This document shows positions 34,639 through 43,972 of a stretch of 64,000 nucleotides of DNA, one piece after another. The stretch's first letter is position 1, and each line of letters starts with the position of its first letter. This stretch comes from Sphingomonas yunnanensis (GTDB lineage: Bacteria; Pseudomonadota; Alphaproteobacteria; Sphingomonadales; Sphingomonadaceae). Location: assembly GCF_019898765.1 (NCBI RefSeq), contig NZ_JAIOKB010000001.1, positions 1,178,001 through 1,242,000 on the forward strand. The letters are read 5' to 3'. The position numbers and the translations under genes were made by a program. The notes below the pieces were generated by a model, which was not told where the DNA came from, did no database searches, and saw nothing but the letters and a program-made list of their open reading frames with translations.

Positions 34639-34735
34639 GCGTCATCCTTCGCGTGGCTCAGGATCCTCTGCTCCTCGGGCTCAGCGACGATGAGCGCGCG
34701 GCACGGTGGATCCTGAGACACGCTAAGGATGACGG
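34639..34735. repeat. Inverted repeat with GCGTCATCC/GGATGACGGC ends
   Basis: GCGTCATCCTT and AAGGATGACGGC form the outer arms, and TCAGGATCC with GGATCCTGA the inner arms, about 97 bp in all. It is the same architecture and length as the element at 4511-4607. It lies between the PAS gene and the glutamate dehydrogenase gene. Confidence 0.65.
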
Positions 34736-34829
34736 CGGAGGTGGGCGACGCCCCTCGCGCTTTCCATCGGCTATCTCCTGGGTTCCACACGGGGTTGAGC
34801 CGCGTCGTCACCCGGCGCATAGCGCCGCC

Positions 34830-37800
34830 ATGGTCGAGAAGTCTCTGCAGAAACTGTCTGCCGCGCTCGCGGCGCGGCTCACCCATCGCGCGCTCCCAGG
34901 AGAGATCGCCGGCTTCGGCGAGGACAAGCAGGCCGAGGCCGCCGCCTTCCTGGCCGAGACCGCGGCGCAGCGCGCGCCCGGCACCGCCGCGCTCGCGCTG
35001 GAACAGCTGCCCGGCGACGGCGCGCGCCGTCGCATGCGGCTCGCCATCGTCAACGACGACATGCCCTTCCTGGTCGATTCGGTCGCCGCCGCGATCGGAG
35101 ACCGCGACATCGCGGTCGATCGCGTGATCCACCCCGTCATCCGCGTCTCGCGCGACGCCGACGGCACGCTCACCGCGATCGAGGAGGCCGGCGGACAAGC
35201 CGAGTCGATGATCTACGTCGAGCTCGAGCGCGTCGACGCCAAGGACCGTCGCGCGCTGACCGACGAGATCGAGCGGCTGCTGCGCGACGTGCGCGTCGCG
35301 GTGGGCGACTGGCGTCAGATGCAGGCTGCGCTCGCCGCCGACGCGGGCATGCTCGACGATACCGGTCACGATCCCGAGGGCGCCAACCTGCTGCGCTGGT
35401 TCCTCGACCGCCACTTCACCCTGCTCGGTCACGAGCGCTGGCACCTCGACGGCCACGCCGATCCCGCCCCGCCGCTCGGCATCGCGCGCAACGACCACGA
35501 GGTGCCGCTGCTCGCCGAGCGTTCGCGCCGCCTCGCGGTGGAGTATTTCACTGCCGGCAACGCCGCGCCTCTGCTGCTCAAGTCGAGCCTGATCTCTCCC
35601 GTGCACCGCCGCGTGCCGCTCGACCTGCTCGTGGTGCCGCTCGCCACGGCGGGCAGAGTGACCGGCCTGTCGATCCACGCCGGCCTGTGGACCTCGGCCG
35701 CGCTCAACGCGCCGCCGCGCAGCGTGCCCGTGTTGCGTCAGCGGCTGGCGGCGAGCGAGGCCAAGTTCGGCTTCGACCCCGCGGGCCATACCGGCAAGGC
35801 ACTGACCCACGCGATCGCCACGCTGCCGCACGACCTGATGATCGCGGTCAGTGCCGCGGGGATGGAGGAGCTGGCGCTCACCGCGATGAGCCTCGCCGAC
35901 CGGCCGCGCCCCAAGCTGGTGCTCGTCCCCTCACCGCTCGGACGCCACCTCTACGCCTTCGTCTGGCTGCCGCGCGACGAGATGACCACCGCGCGCCGCG
36001 TCGCGATCGGCGCGATGCTGGCGGAGGAGGCCAACGGCCAGATCCTCAACTGGAACACCAGCGTCGAGGACAGCCGCACCGCGCTGCTGCGCTACACCAT
36101 CGACCTGCGCGGCGCTGGCCGCCTGCCCAACGCCACGCTGCTCGACGCGCGGCTGGAGAAGATGGTGCGCGGCTGGGCGCCCTCGATCGAGGCGGCGCTC
36201 GCCGACGAGGTCGGGCCGGCGCGCGCGGCGCGGCTGGCGCTGCGCCACGCCGCCGCCTTCCCGCCGCGCTATCGCACCGGCGCCACTCCCGACGAGGCGG
36301 CGCGCGACATCGTCGCGATCGCCAACCTGGTCGACGACGCCGACCGCGAGGTGCGCTTCACCGCGGGCGGCGACGGCATGCTCCACCTCAAGGTCTATCG
36401 CCAGGGCGGGCCGCTGGCGCTGTCCGACGCGGTGCCCGCGCTCGAGCATTTCGGCTTCCGCGTGATCGAGGAGATGCCGACCGGGCTGACCGACGAGGAA
36501 CGCTCGTCGATCCACGACTTCACGCTGGAGACCGCCGCCGACGTGCCTTCGGTGCTCGCCGCGGCGGACACGCTGCAGGAGGCGCTCGCGCAGGTGCTCG
36601 AGGGCCGCGCCGAGGACGACGGCTTCAACCGGCTGATGCTGGAGGCGGGACTGTCGCCATCGGCGGTGGTGCTGTTCCGCGCCTGGTTCCGCTACCTGCG
36701 GCAGGCCGGGATGAGCTACGGCATGGCCACGGTGGTGGAGACGCTGACGCGCGCGCGCGATGTGACCAAGGCGCTGGTCGACCTGTTCGCCGCACGCCAT
36801 GACCCCGCGCGCACCGGTGACGTCACCGCTGCGACGGCGGCGATCGATGCCGGGCTGGACGCGGTCACGGGCATCGACGACGACCGCATCCTGCGCGCCT
36901 TCCGCGCGGTGATCGACGCGACGCTGCGCACCAACGCCTATACCGAGGCAGCGAAGGAGGCCCTGGCCTTCAAGCTCGACAGCGCCAGGATCCCCGGCCT
37001 GCCCGCGCCGCTGCCGTGGCGCGAGGTGTGGGTCTATTCGCCGCGGGTCGAGGGCATCCACCTGCGCGCCGGCCCGGTCGCGCGCGGCGGGCTGCGCTGG
37101 TCCGACCGGCGCGACGATTTCCGCACCGAGATCCTCGGGCTGATGAAGGCGCAGCGGGTCAAGAACGCCGTGATCGTGCCGACCGGCGCCAAGGGCGGCT
37201 TCTACGCCAAGCAATTACCCTCGCCGGGCCATCGCGACGCGTGGCTGGCGGAGGGTACCGAGGCCTATCGCATCTTCATCCGCACCCTGCTGTCGATCAC
37301 CGACAACATCGTCGGCGGGGAGGTGGTGCATCCCGACGGCGTGGTCGTCCACGACGGCGAGGACCCGTATTTCGTCGTCGCCGCCGACAAGGGCACCGCG
37401 ACCTTCAGCGACGTCGCCAACGCGATCGCGCTGGAGCGCGGCTTCTGGCTGGGCGACGCCTTCGCCAGCGGCGGCAGCCACGGTTATGATCACAAGGCGA
37501 TGGGCATCACCGCCAAGGGTGCCTGGGTCTCGGTGCAGCGCCACTTCGCCGAGCGTGGGCTCGACGTGCAGACGCAGCCCATCCGCGTCGTCGGCTGCGG
37601 CGACATGTCGGGCGACGTGTTCGGCAACGGCATGCTGCTGTCCAAGGCGGTCCGGCTGGTCGCCGCCTTCGACCACCGCCATATCTTCCTCGACCCCGAT
37701 CCGGACGCGGCGGCGAGCTGGGCCGAGCGCGATCGCCTGTTCGCGCTGCCGCGGTCGAGCTGGGCGGACTATGACACCGCGCTGATCTCACCGGGCGGCG

Positions 37801-39458
37801 GCGTGTTCGCGCGCGACATGAAGTCGATCCCGCTCTCGCCCGAGGCGCGCGCCGCGCTCGGTGTCACCGCGGAGCGGCTCGAGCCGACCGCGCTGATCGC
37901 CGCGATCCTCAGGAGCCCGGTCGACCTGATCTGGTTCGGTGGCATCGGCACCTATGTGAAGGCCGCGGCGGAGAACAACGCCACGGTCGGCGATCCCGCC
38001 AACGACCGGCTCCGCGTGGACGCCGAGGAGCTGCGCGCCACAGCGATCGGCGAGGGCGCCAATCTCGGCGTCACCCAGGCGGCGCGGATCGCCTTCGCCG
38101 CGCGGGGCGGGCGGATCAACACTGATTTCATTGACAATTCGGCGGGCGTCGACTGCTCGGACAATGAGGTCAACATCAAGATCGCGCTCAACCGCGAGAT
38201 GATCGAGGGCCGGCTCGGGTTCGACGACCGCAACGCGTTGCTCGGCGCGATGACCGACGATGTCGCGCGGCTGGTGCTGGAGGACAACCGGCTCCAGACG
38301 CTCGCGCTGTCGATCGCCGAGGGCGGCGGCGTGCAGGCGCTGCCCAGCTACGTCCGCCTGATCGAGGTGTTCGAGGAGAGCGGCCGGCTCGACCGGCGGG
38401 TCGAGGGGCTCGGCAGCAACACCGACCTGCTCCGGCGCAGCAGCGACGCGCGCGGGCTGACCCGGCCCGAGCTCGCGGTGCTGCTCGCCACCGCCAAGCT
38501 CGCGCTGCAGGACGCGATCGAGCATTCCGCGCTGGGGAACGACCCCGCGCTGGCAGACGATCTCCACGCCGCCTTCCCGTCGGCGATGCGCGCGCGCTTC
38601 GCCGCGGCGATCGACGCGCACCGGCTGCGTCCGCAGATCGTCGCCACCAAGCTGGCCAACCGCATCATCAACCGGATCGGCATCCTCCACCCGTTCGAGC
38701 TGGCCGAGGAGGAGGGCGCGACGCTCGCCGATATCGCCGCGATGTTCGTCGTGGTGGAGCGCCAGTTCGGCCTCGCCGCGCTATGGCACGCGATCGAGAC
38801 CGCGCCGATGCCCGAGAGCGGGCGGATCGCGCTGTTCGACGAGACCGCGGTGGCGGTGCGCTCGCAGGTCGCCGACCTGCTGCGCACCACCGCTCCGGCG
38901 ACACCACCCTCCGCGGTGCTGGCGCGTCTCTCCGCCGGGATCGAGCGACTTGACGTCGCGGCGGGCGAGCTGCTGCTCGACGAGGCGCGCGCGCACTCGC
39001 GCCGGATCGCCGACACGCTCGAGCAGGCGGGTGCGCCGCACGAGCTGGCGAAGCAGGTGGTGCGCCTCTTCGAGCTGGACGGCGCGATCGGCCTCGCCGA
39101 CCTCGGAGAGCGCGCCGGGATCGAGGAGACGCGGCTGGCGCGCGCCTTCACCCGGCTCGGCCAGGCGCTGGGCCTCGACTGGGCGCAGTCGACCGCGACG
39201 CGCATCTCACCGAGCGACCCATGGGAGCGGCTGCTGATCGCCGGTCTGGCGCGCGATTTCCAGCAACTCCGCCTCGACTTCCTCGGCCGCGGCGGCGCGG
39301 GCGATCCCGAGGCGCTGGTCGCCGACTGGCTCGCGCGCAATGGCACGCGAGTCGCGCAGTTCCGCGCGGTGATCGACCGCGCGCGCAACGCACAGGCGCC
39401 CAATGCGGCGATGCTGGCGCAGATCGCGAGCCAGGCGCGCGTGCTGCTCGGGCGGTAG
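34830..39458 (+). CDS. gdhB: NAD-specific glutamate dehydrogenase (large, ~170 kDa type)
   Basis: A 1542-residue NAD-dependent glutamate dehydrogenase of the large class, which oxidises glutamate to 2-oxoglutarate and ammonia and feeds carbon into the TCA cycle. The N-terminal ~700 residues contain ACT-like regulatory segments (NDDMPFLVDSVAAAIGDRDI, VIHPVIRVSRD). The catalytic part has GPVARGGLRWSDRRDDFRTE, VPTGAKGGFYAKQ with the active-site Lys, VVAADKGTATFSDVAN, GCGDMSGDVFGNGML and FDHRHIFLDPDPD. Length is close to the usual 1550-1610. The ATG at 34830 gives MVEKSLQKLSAAL; the long upstream open frame is non-coding repeat DNA. It is monocistronic. Confidence 0.95.
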   Translation: MVEKSLQKLSAALAARLTHRALPGEIAGFGEDKQAEAAAFLAETAAQRAPGTAALALEQLPGDGARRRMRLAIVNDDMPFLVDSVAAAIGDRDIAVDRVIHPVIRVSRDADGTLTAIEEAGGQAESMIYVELERVDAKDRRALTDEIERLLRDVRVAVGDWRQMQAALAADAGMLDDTGHDPEGANLLRWFLDRHFTLLGHERWHLDGHADPAPPLGIARNDHEVPLLAERSRRLAVEYFTAGNAAPLLLKSSLISPVHRRVPLDLLVVPLATAGRVTGLSIHAGLWTSAALNAPPRSVPVLRQRLAASEAKFGFDPAGHTGKALTHAIATLPHDLMIAVSAAGMEELALTAMSLADRPRPKLVLVPSPLGRHLYAFVWLPRDEMTTARRVAIGAMLAEEANGQILNWNTSVEDSRTALLRYTIDLRGAGRLPNATLLDARLEKMVRGWAPSIEAALADEVGPARAARLALRHAAAFPPRYRTGATPDEAARDIVAIANLVDDADREVRFTAGGDGMLHLKVYRQGGPLALSDAVPALEHFGFRVIEEMPTGLTDEERSSIHDFTLETAADVPSVLAAADTLQEALAQVLEGRAEDDGFNRLMLEAGLSPSAVVLFRAWFRYLRQAGMSYGMATVVETLTRARDVTKALVDLFAARHDPARTGDVTAATAAIDAGLDAVTGIDDDRILRAFRAVIDATLRTNAYTEAAKEALAFKLDSARIPGLPAPLPWREVWVYSPRVEGIHLRAGPVARGGLRWSDRRDDFRTEILGLMKAQRVKNAVIVPTGAKGGFYAKQLPSPGHRDAWLAEGTEAYRIFIRTLLSITDNIVGGEVVHPDGVVVHDGEDPYFVVAADKGTATFSDVANAIALERGFWLGDAFASGGSHGYDHKAMGITAKGAWVSVQRHFAERGLDVQTQPIRVVGCGDMSGDVFGNGMLLSKAVRLVAAFDHRHIFLDPDPDAAASWAERDRLFALPRSSWADYDTALISPGGGVFARDMKSIPLSPEARAALGVTAERLEPTALIAAILRSPVDLIWFGGIGTYVKAAAENNATVGDPANDRLRVDAEELRATAIGEGANLGVTQAARIAFAARGGRINTDFIDNSAGVDCSDNEVNIKIALNREMIEGRLGFDDRNALLGAMTDDVARLVLEDNRLQTLALSIAEGGGVQALPSYVRLIEVFEESGRLDRRVEGLGSNTDLLRRSSDARGLTRPELAVLLATAKLALQDAIEHSALGNDPALADDLHAAFPSAMRARFAAAIDAHRLRPQIVATKLANRIINRIGILHPFELAEEEGATLADIAAMFVVVERQFGLAALWHAIETAPMPESGRIALFDETAVAVRSQVADLLRTTAPATPPSAVLARLSAGIERLDVAAGELLLDEARAHSRRIADTLEQAGAPHELAKQVVRLFELDGAIGLADLGERAGIEETRLARAFTRLGQALGLDWAQSTATRISPSDPWERLLIAGLARDFQQLRLDFLGRGGAGDPEALVADWLARNGTRVAQFRAVIDRARNAQAPNAAMLAQIASQARVLLGR

Positions 39459-39753
39459 GCGGAGGCATCGGACGACCGGCAACCCCTGCACGCGGTCGGC
39501 GCGCGATATTGGTCGCGCGGGCCGGCCATCATCATGCCGGCAGCGAGGGGAGCGAACCGTAGGCACTTCACTGAAGGGGGCGAGGTCCGCCATCCTCGTC
39601 CCGCATGCCGGTCTTGGCTCGGTATACGTCGTGCCACGTTCGCTCGGGTAAACGGGTCTCAGAGCAGACAGGATCGCGGACCGCGCGAGAACATCCTTTA
39701 GGGAGGTATGATCGTCCTGGGCGCTATCGCGCCGGCGATCGCACCATTCTCCC
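39459..39753. other. Gap between glutamate dehydrogenase and the SPOR gene
   Basis: These 295 bases between two convergent genes hold no convincing coding frame, RNA gene or strong hairpin. Short frames on both strands are continuations of shadows. Confidence 0.5.
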
Positions 39754-40482
39754 TCACCCCGTGACGAAACAGGCCTCGCCCGCCACCTTGAGCCGACCGC
39801 ACAGGTTCGCCGCGGCGCCCGCGCTGCCCGCGTTGACTCGCAGCCGATAGACGCTGCGCCCGTTCACGGTCGCCGGCTGCACCACCTTGCCGAGCGCGGC
39901 GACATAGCCGAAGCGCTTGGCGATCGCGCTCCAGGCGACGTTCGCCGCCGCCTCCGTGGGGAAGGCGCCTAGCTGGACCAGCGCGCCGCCCGTCCCTGCC
40001 CCCGGCACCCGCGGCACCGGTGCGACGACGGGACGGGACACGCGCAGCGGCGCCGCCGCGCGCGGCACCGTCGCGCTGACCGAGGGCGCGCCGCCGGCGG
40101 GCGTCGGGGAGGCGCTCGGCACCGCGCTGGGGCGCGCGATCGGCGCCTCGGGCACCGCGGAGAGATCGATCGCCGCCGCACCGTTGCTTCCAGCGCTCGC
40201 GGCGATCGCTGAATCGCCTTCGCCCTCCACCTTGAGCCCGCCGGGTTCGTCGGGGCGGATCTTGTAGTCGCCCGCGGGCGCGGCGATCAGCGCGCCCTCG
40301 CCGCTCGCGCCGCGCTGATAATGGTAGAGGCCGAACAGCACCGCGCCGAGCACCACGAGACCGAGCAGCACGAGCAGCACCACCCGGCCGACCGGGGCGC
40401 CATCGGGCTCGTCCGGCTCGACCGTCTCGAGCCAGGGCAGCCGGTCCGCGTCGCCGCGCGCGAACGACCCAGACCTCGTCAT
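39754..40482 (-). CDS. SPOR-domain membrane protein
   Basis: A 242-residue bitopic inner-membrane protein. A cytoplasmic N-terminus is followed by one helix (VVLLVLLGLVVLGAVLFGLY, about residues 31-50), a Pro/Ala/Ser-rich periplasmic linker and a C-terminal SPOR domain (ALVQLGAFPTEAAANVAWSA, VNGRSVYRLRVNAGSAGAAA, LKVAGEACFV). SPOR domains bind denuded septal peptidoglycan, so a role in cell division or cell-wall remodelling is likely. Its start shares a TGATG junction with the argS stop, so the two are translated from one message. Confidence 0.9.
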   Translation of the reverse strand: MTRSGSFARGDADRLPWLETVEPDEPDGAPVGRVVLLVLLGLVVLGAVLFGLYHYQRGASGEGALIAAPAGDYKIRPDEPGGLKVEGEGDSAIAASAGSNGAAAIDLSAVPEAPIARPSAVPSASPTPAGGAPSVSATVPRAAAPLRVSRPVVAPVPRVPGAGTGGALVQLGAFPTEAAANVAWSAIAKRFGYVAALGKVVQPATVNGRSVYRLRVNAGSAGAAANLCGRLKVAGEACFVTG

Positions 40483-42209
40483 CAGTGCATCTCCGTGACC
40501 GCCTCCACGCCCATGATGGCGAGGCCGTTGCGGATAATCTGGCCGATCGCCGCGGCCAAGGACAAGCGCGCGGCGGTGACCTGAGCGTCCTCCGGGACGA
40601 GGAAGCGGCGCTCCGGCCGATCGTTGCCGACATTCCACAGCGCGTGGAACTCCGCGGCCAGATCGTAGAGATAGAAGGCGATACGATGCGGCTCGCGCGC
40701 TGCCGCGGCGGTCTCGACCACGCGCGGGAACTGCGCCGCGCGCTTCACCAGCGCCAGCTCCTCCGTATCAAGCCGGGACAGATCGGCCGCCTCGGCGCTG
40801 ATCCCCGCCTCGGCCGCACGGCGGTGGAGCGAGTGCACCCGCGCGTGCGCGTATTGCACGTAGAACACGGGGTTCTCCTTCGACGCCTCGACCACCTTGG
40901 CGAAATCGAAGTCCATCTGCGCGTCGGAGCGGCGAGTCAGCATGGTGAAGCGCACCACGTCCTTGCCGACCTCGCGCACCACGTCGGCGAGCGTGACGAA
41001 ATTGCCCGCACGCTTCGACATCTTGACCGGCTCGCCGCCGCGCAGCAGGCGCACCATCTGGACCAGCTTGACGTCGAAGCGGGTCTTGCCCTCGGTCAGC
41101 GCAGCGACCGCGGCCTGGATGCGCTTGACCGTTCCGGCATGGTCGGCACCCCAGATGTCGATCAGCTGGTCCGCGCCCTGTGCCTTCTGAAAGTGATAGG
41201 CGAGGTCGGCGCCGAAATAGGTCCAGCTGCCGTTCGACTTCTTGATCGGCCGGTCCTGGTCGTCGCCGAACCGGCTCGAACGGAACAACGGCAGCTCGAC
41301 CGGCTCCCAATCCTCGGGTGTCTCCCCCTTGGGCGCCTCGAGCACCCCGTCATAGACGAGGTCGCGCGCGCGCAGCCACGCCTCGGCCGCCTCGGGCTTG
41401 CCTGCCGCCTGTAGTTCCGCCTCTGACGAGAACAGGTCGTGGTGGATGCCGAGCAGCGCGAGGTCGTCGCGGATCAACACCAGCATCGCCGCCACCGCGC
41501 GCGTGCGGAACAGCTCCAGCCACTCGCCCTCCGGCGCTGCGGCGTAACGGTCGTCGAACTCCTCGGCGAGCGCGCGCCCGACCGGGACGAGATAGTCGCC
41601 GGGGTATAGCCCCTCGGGCACCGCGCCGACGTCCTCGCCGAGCGCCTCACGGTAGCGCAGGTGCGCGGAGCGCGCGAGCACGTCGACCTGCCCGCCCGCG
41701 TCATTGACGTAATATTCGCGCACCACCTTGTGTCCGGCGAACTCGAGCAGGCTGGCGAGCGCGTCGCCCACCACCGCGCCGCGGCAATGGCCCATGTGCA
41801 TCGGACCGGTCGGGTTGGCCGAGACATATTCGATGTTGACCGTGACGCCCTCGCCGCCGGTTGAACGACCGTAGTCCGCCGCCGCCGCATGGATCGCGCC
41901 GATCTCGCCGCGCCACACGTCGTCACGCAGCCGCAGGTTGATGAAGCCCGGCCCGGCGACGCTCACCTCCGCCACGTCGGGCAGCGCGCGCAGCTCGCCG
42001 GCCACCGCCTCGGCGAGCGCGCGCGGGTTGGTCGCGGCCGGCTTGGCGAGCACCATCGCGGCGTTGGTGGCGAGATCGCCGTGGCTGGGATCCCGCGGCG
42101 GCTCGACCGTGACGTTGCGGCGGTCGAGCCCGGCGGGCAGCGTGCCGGCGGCGGTGAGCGCGTCGAGCGCGGCGTCGAGGTGAGCGGCGAAGCGAGTGAA
42201 GAGCGTCAT
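40482..42209 (-). CDS. argS: Arginyl-tRNA synthetase
   Basis: A 575-residue class I aminoacyl-tRNA synthetase that charges tRNA-Arg. The N-terminal additional domain (PSHGDLATNAAMVLAKPA, VAGPGFINLRL) precedes the Rossmann core with the HIGH variant in SANPTGPMHMGHCRGAVVGD and the KMSK loop VKMSKRAGNFVTLADV. The C-terminal anticodon domain ends FLVPEDAQVTAARLSLAAAI. Length and order match the family. It is the first gene of an argS-SPOR operon. Confidence 0.97.
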   Translation of the reverse strand: MTLFTRFAAHLDAALDALTAAGTLPAGLDRRNVTVEPPRDPSHGDLATNAAMVLAKPAATNPRALAEAVAGELRALPDVAEVSVAGPGFINLRLRDDVWRGEIGAIHAAAADYGRSTGGEGVTVNIEYVSANPTGPMHMGHCRGAVVGDALASLLEFAGHKVVREYYVNDAGGQVDVLARSAHLRYREALGEDVGAVPEGLYPGDYLVPVGRALAEEFDDRYAAAPEGEWLELFRTRAVAAMLVLIRDDLALLGIHHDLFSSEAELQAAGKPEAAEAWLRARDLVYDGVLEAPKGETPEDWEPVELPLFRSSRFGDDQDRPIKKSNGSWTYFGADLAYHFQKAQGADQLIDIWGADHAGTVKRIQAAVAALTEGKTRFDVKLVQMVRLLRGGEPVKMSKRAGNFVTLADVVREVGKDVVRFTMLTRRSDAQMDFDFAKVVEASKENPVFYVQYAHARVHSLHRRAAEAGISAEAADLSRLDTEELALVKRAAQFPRVVETAAAAREPHRIAFYLYDLAAEFHALWNVGNDRPERRFLVPEDAQVTAARLSLAAAIGQIIRNGLAIMGVEAVTEMH

Positions 42210-42388
42210 AGGCGCGGCGCCTTAGCTTATGCGCGAGGGTGACGCAAAAGCGTGTGCGATCGCGGCGCGGGCGCAGGTGCATTCGCTGCAATCACGTTTG
42301 CGCAACGCTCAATTGCGCATGTTGCGGCGCACCATCCATGCTGCGACGCATCAATCGGGCACTCGCCCCCCAGCTTGGAGCAACGTTC

Positions 42389-42676
42389 ATGCGCACTGCC
42401 ACGATCCTCGTCGCCGCCGCCGCCACGCTGACCGCCGCCGCTGCCACCGCCGCTCCGGCCGAGCGCAGCTTCACCCGCGACGGCCACACCTATGTGTACA
42501 CCACCAGCGCGCTCGACTCGGCGCGCACCGTGATCGAGGGCCACGAGGTCGGTCGCGGCGGGCGCTTCCGCCTCGTCGTCAACGGCGACCGTGTCTCGGG
42601 CCAGGCGAACGGCGTGCCCGTCTCGTTCCGCGCCGCGCAGCCGCTGTCGACGACCATCGTCGGCGCCGCCAACTGA
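42389..42676 (+). CDS. Small periplasmic protein
   Basis: A 95-residue exported protein. The signal peptide MRTATILVAAAATLTAAAAT is cleaved near AAPAE. The mature ~70 residues are beta-rich (RSFTRDGHTYVYTTSALDSA, RTVIEGHEVGRGGRFRLVVN, DRVSGQANGVPVSFRAAQPL). No family name is recognised. The start at 42389 is fixed by the signal peptide. It stands alone between argS and the zinc exporter. Confidence 0.75.
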   Translation: MRTATILVAAAATLTAAAATAAPAERSFTRDGHTYVYTTSALDSARTVIEGHEVGRGGRFRLVVNGDRVSGQANGVPVSFRAAQPLSTTIVGAAN

Positions 42677-42771
42677 GGGGCGCGCCGCTCGCCTCTCCGG
42701 CATGAGCGGCCTGTGATCTGTTGAACTCAGAACCGGTGCGGCGCGCTCTCCCCTGAGCGCGCCGCTCTCGT

Positions 42772-43719
42772 TCACACCGTCCGGTCGTCTGCCAGCCCGC
42801 AGGGCGCGCCGATCTCCACCTGCAGCGTCGCGTGTCCGATGCCGAAGCGCGCGTGCAGCATCTCCTGCGCGGAATGAAGGAAGCCGTCGCCCGGGTGGCC
42901 GCCCGGCATGCAGAGATGCGCGGTCAGGCTCGGCTCCGTCGTCGACATCGGCCAGATATGCAGGTCGTGGATCGCGGCCACGCCCGGCAGCCCGGCGAGC
43001 GCGGCGCTGACACCGTCATAGTCGATCCCGCGCGGCACCGCCGCCAGCGCCATCTCCACGGTCTCGCGCAGCAGCCCCCAGGTCTGCCAGAAGATCACCG
43101 CGGCGATGACGAGGCTCACCGCCGGGTCGATCCACCCGAAGCCCGTGAGATAGAGCGCGATCCCCGCTGCGACCACGCCCGCCGAGACGACCGCGTCGGC
43201 GAGCATGTGGAGATAGGCGCCGCGGATGTTGACGTCGCCCTCGCGGCCGCGCGCGAACAGCCAGGCGGTGACCGCGTTGACCGCGATCCCGGCGCCCGCG
43301 ACGAGCGAGACGGTCAGCCCCGGCACCGGCTGCGGCGCGCCGAAGCGGTGCACCGCCTCCAGCGCGATCGCGCCGATCGCCACCAGCAGCAGCAGCGCGT
43401 TGGCGAGCGCGGCGAGGATGGTCGAGCCCTTCAACCCGTAGGTGAAGCGCTTCGACGGTGCCGCCCGCGCCAACGTCGCGCCGCCCCAGGCCACCGCGAG
43501 GCCCAGCACGTCGGAGAGATTGTGCCCGGCATCGGCGAGCAGGGCCATCGACCCGAGGATCAGCCCCGCGCCTCCCTCCGCGACGACATAGGCGAGGTTG
43601 AGCCCGATGCCGACCGCGAAGGCCCGGTCCCAGCGCTCGGGCGGGGCATGGTGATGGTGGCCGTGCGACCCGTGATCGTGGTGGTGATGCGCGTGCGCGT
43701 GGTGGTGACCGTGGCCCAT
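42772..43719 (-). CDS. CDF-family zinc/cation exporter (ZitB/CzcD-like)
   Basis: A 315-residue cation diffusion facilitator. The N-terminus is a His-rich metal-sensing tail (MGHGHHHAHAHHHHDHGSHG). Six membrane helices follow, with the transport-site residues in MALLADAGHNLSDVLGLAVA (HxxxD in helix 2) and YLHMLADAVVSAGVVAAGIA (helix 5). The C-terminal cytoplasmic domain (AAIHDLHIWPMSTTEPSLTA) closes the protein. It exports Zn2+, and perhaps Cd2+ or Co2+, in exchange for protons. No regulator is adjacent. Confidence 0.93.
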   Translation of the reverse strand: MGHGHHHAHAHHHHDHGSHGHHHHAPPERWDRAFAVGIGLNLAYVVAEGGAGLILGSMALLADAGHNLSDVLGLAVAWGGATLARAAPSKRFTYGLKGSTILAALANALLLLVAIGAIALEAVHRFGAPQPVPGLTVSLVAGAGIAVNAVTAWLFARGREGDVNIRGAYLHMLADAVVSAGVVAAGIALYLTGFGWIDPAVSLVIAAVIFWQTWGLLRETVEMALAAVPRGIDYDGVSAALAGLPGVAAIHDLHIWPMSTTEPSLTAHLCMPGGHPGDGFLHSAQEMLHARFGIGHATLQVEIGAPCGLADDRTV

Positions 43720-43820
43720 GCGGGGCGTCTACCATCACGGGGGCGGCGCGCGCCAGCGGCGCAGTGACGCTCTGGGTCGAGGTGGAGATCGGAGTGACCG
43801 AAGATGGCAAGCGATCAGAT

Positions 43821-43955
43821 CCTCCCCGCCCGCGGGGGGGTGGGGACCGCTGGCGAAGCGGGTGTGGAGGGGGCTCTCCAAGCAGTGCAGCGTCTGCGGA
43901 AAGCCCCCTCCACCACCGCGCTGCGCGCGGCGGTCCCCTCCCCGTGCCGGGGAGG
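43821..43955. repeat. Long GC-rich inverted repeat
   Basis: Outer arms CCTCCCCGCC...GGGGACCGC (43821-43850) and GCGGTCCCC...GGGGAGG (43929-43955) enclose a second pair, GTGGAGGGGGCT and AGCCCCCTCCAC. It lies between the divergently read CDF and recN gene ends and belongs to a different family from the GTCATCC elements. Confidence 0.65.
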
Positions 43956-43972
43956 ATTTTGCTACTCCCCCC

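Noticed and set aside
34560..34829. A 90-codon N-terminal extension of the glutamate dehydrogenase
   Set aside because: The extra codons fall in an intergenic inverted repeat and do not resemble the family N-terminus, which begins at 34830.
33834..35831. A 665-codon minus-strand frame across the PAS and glutamate dehydrogenase genes
   Set aside because: It lies opposite two well-supported genes and has low-complexity composition.
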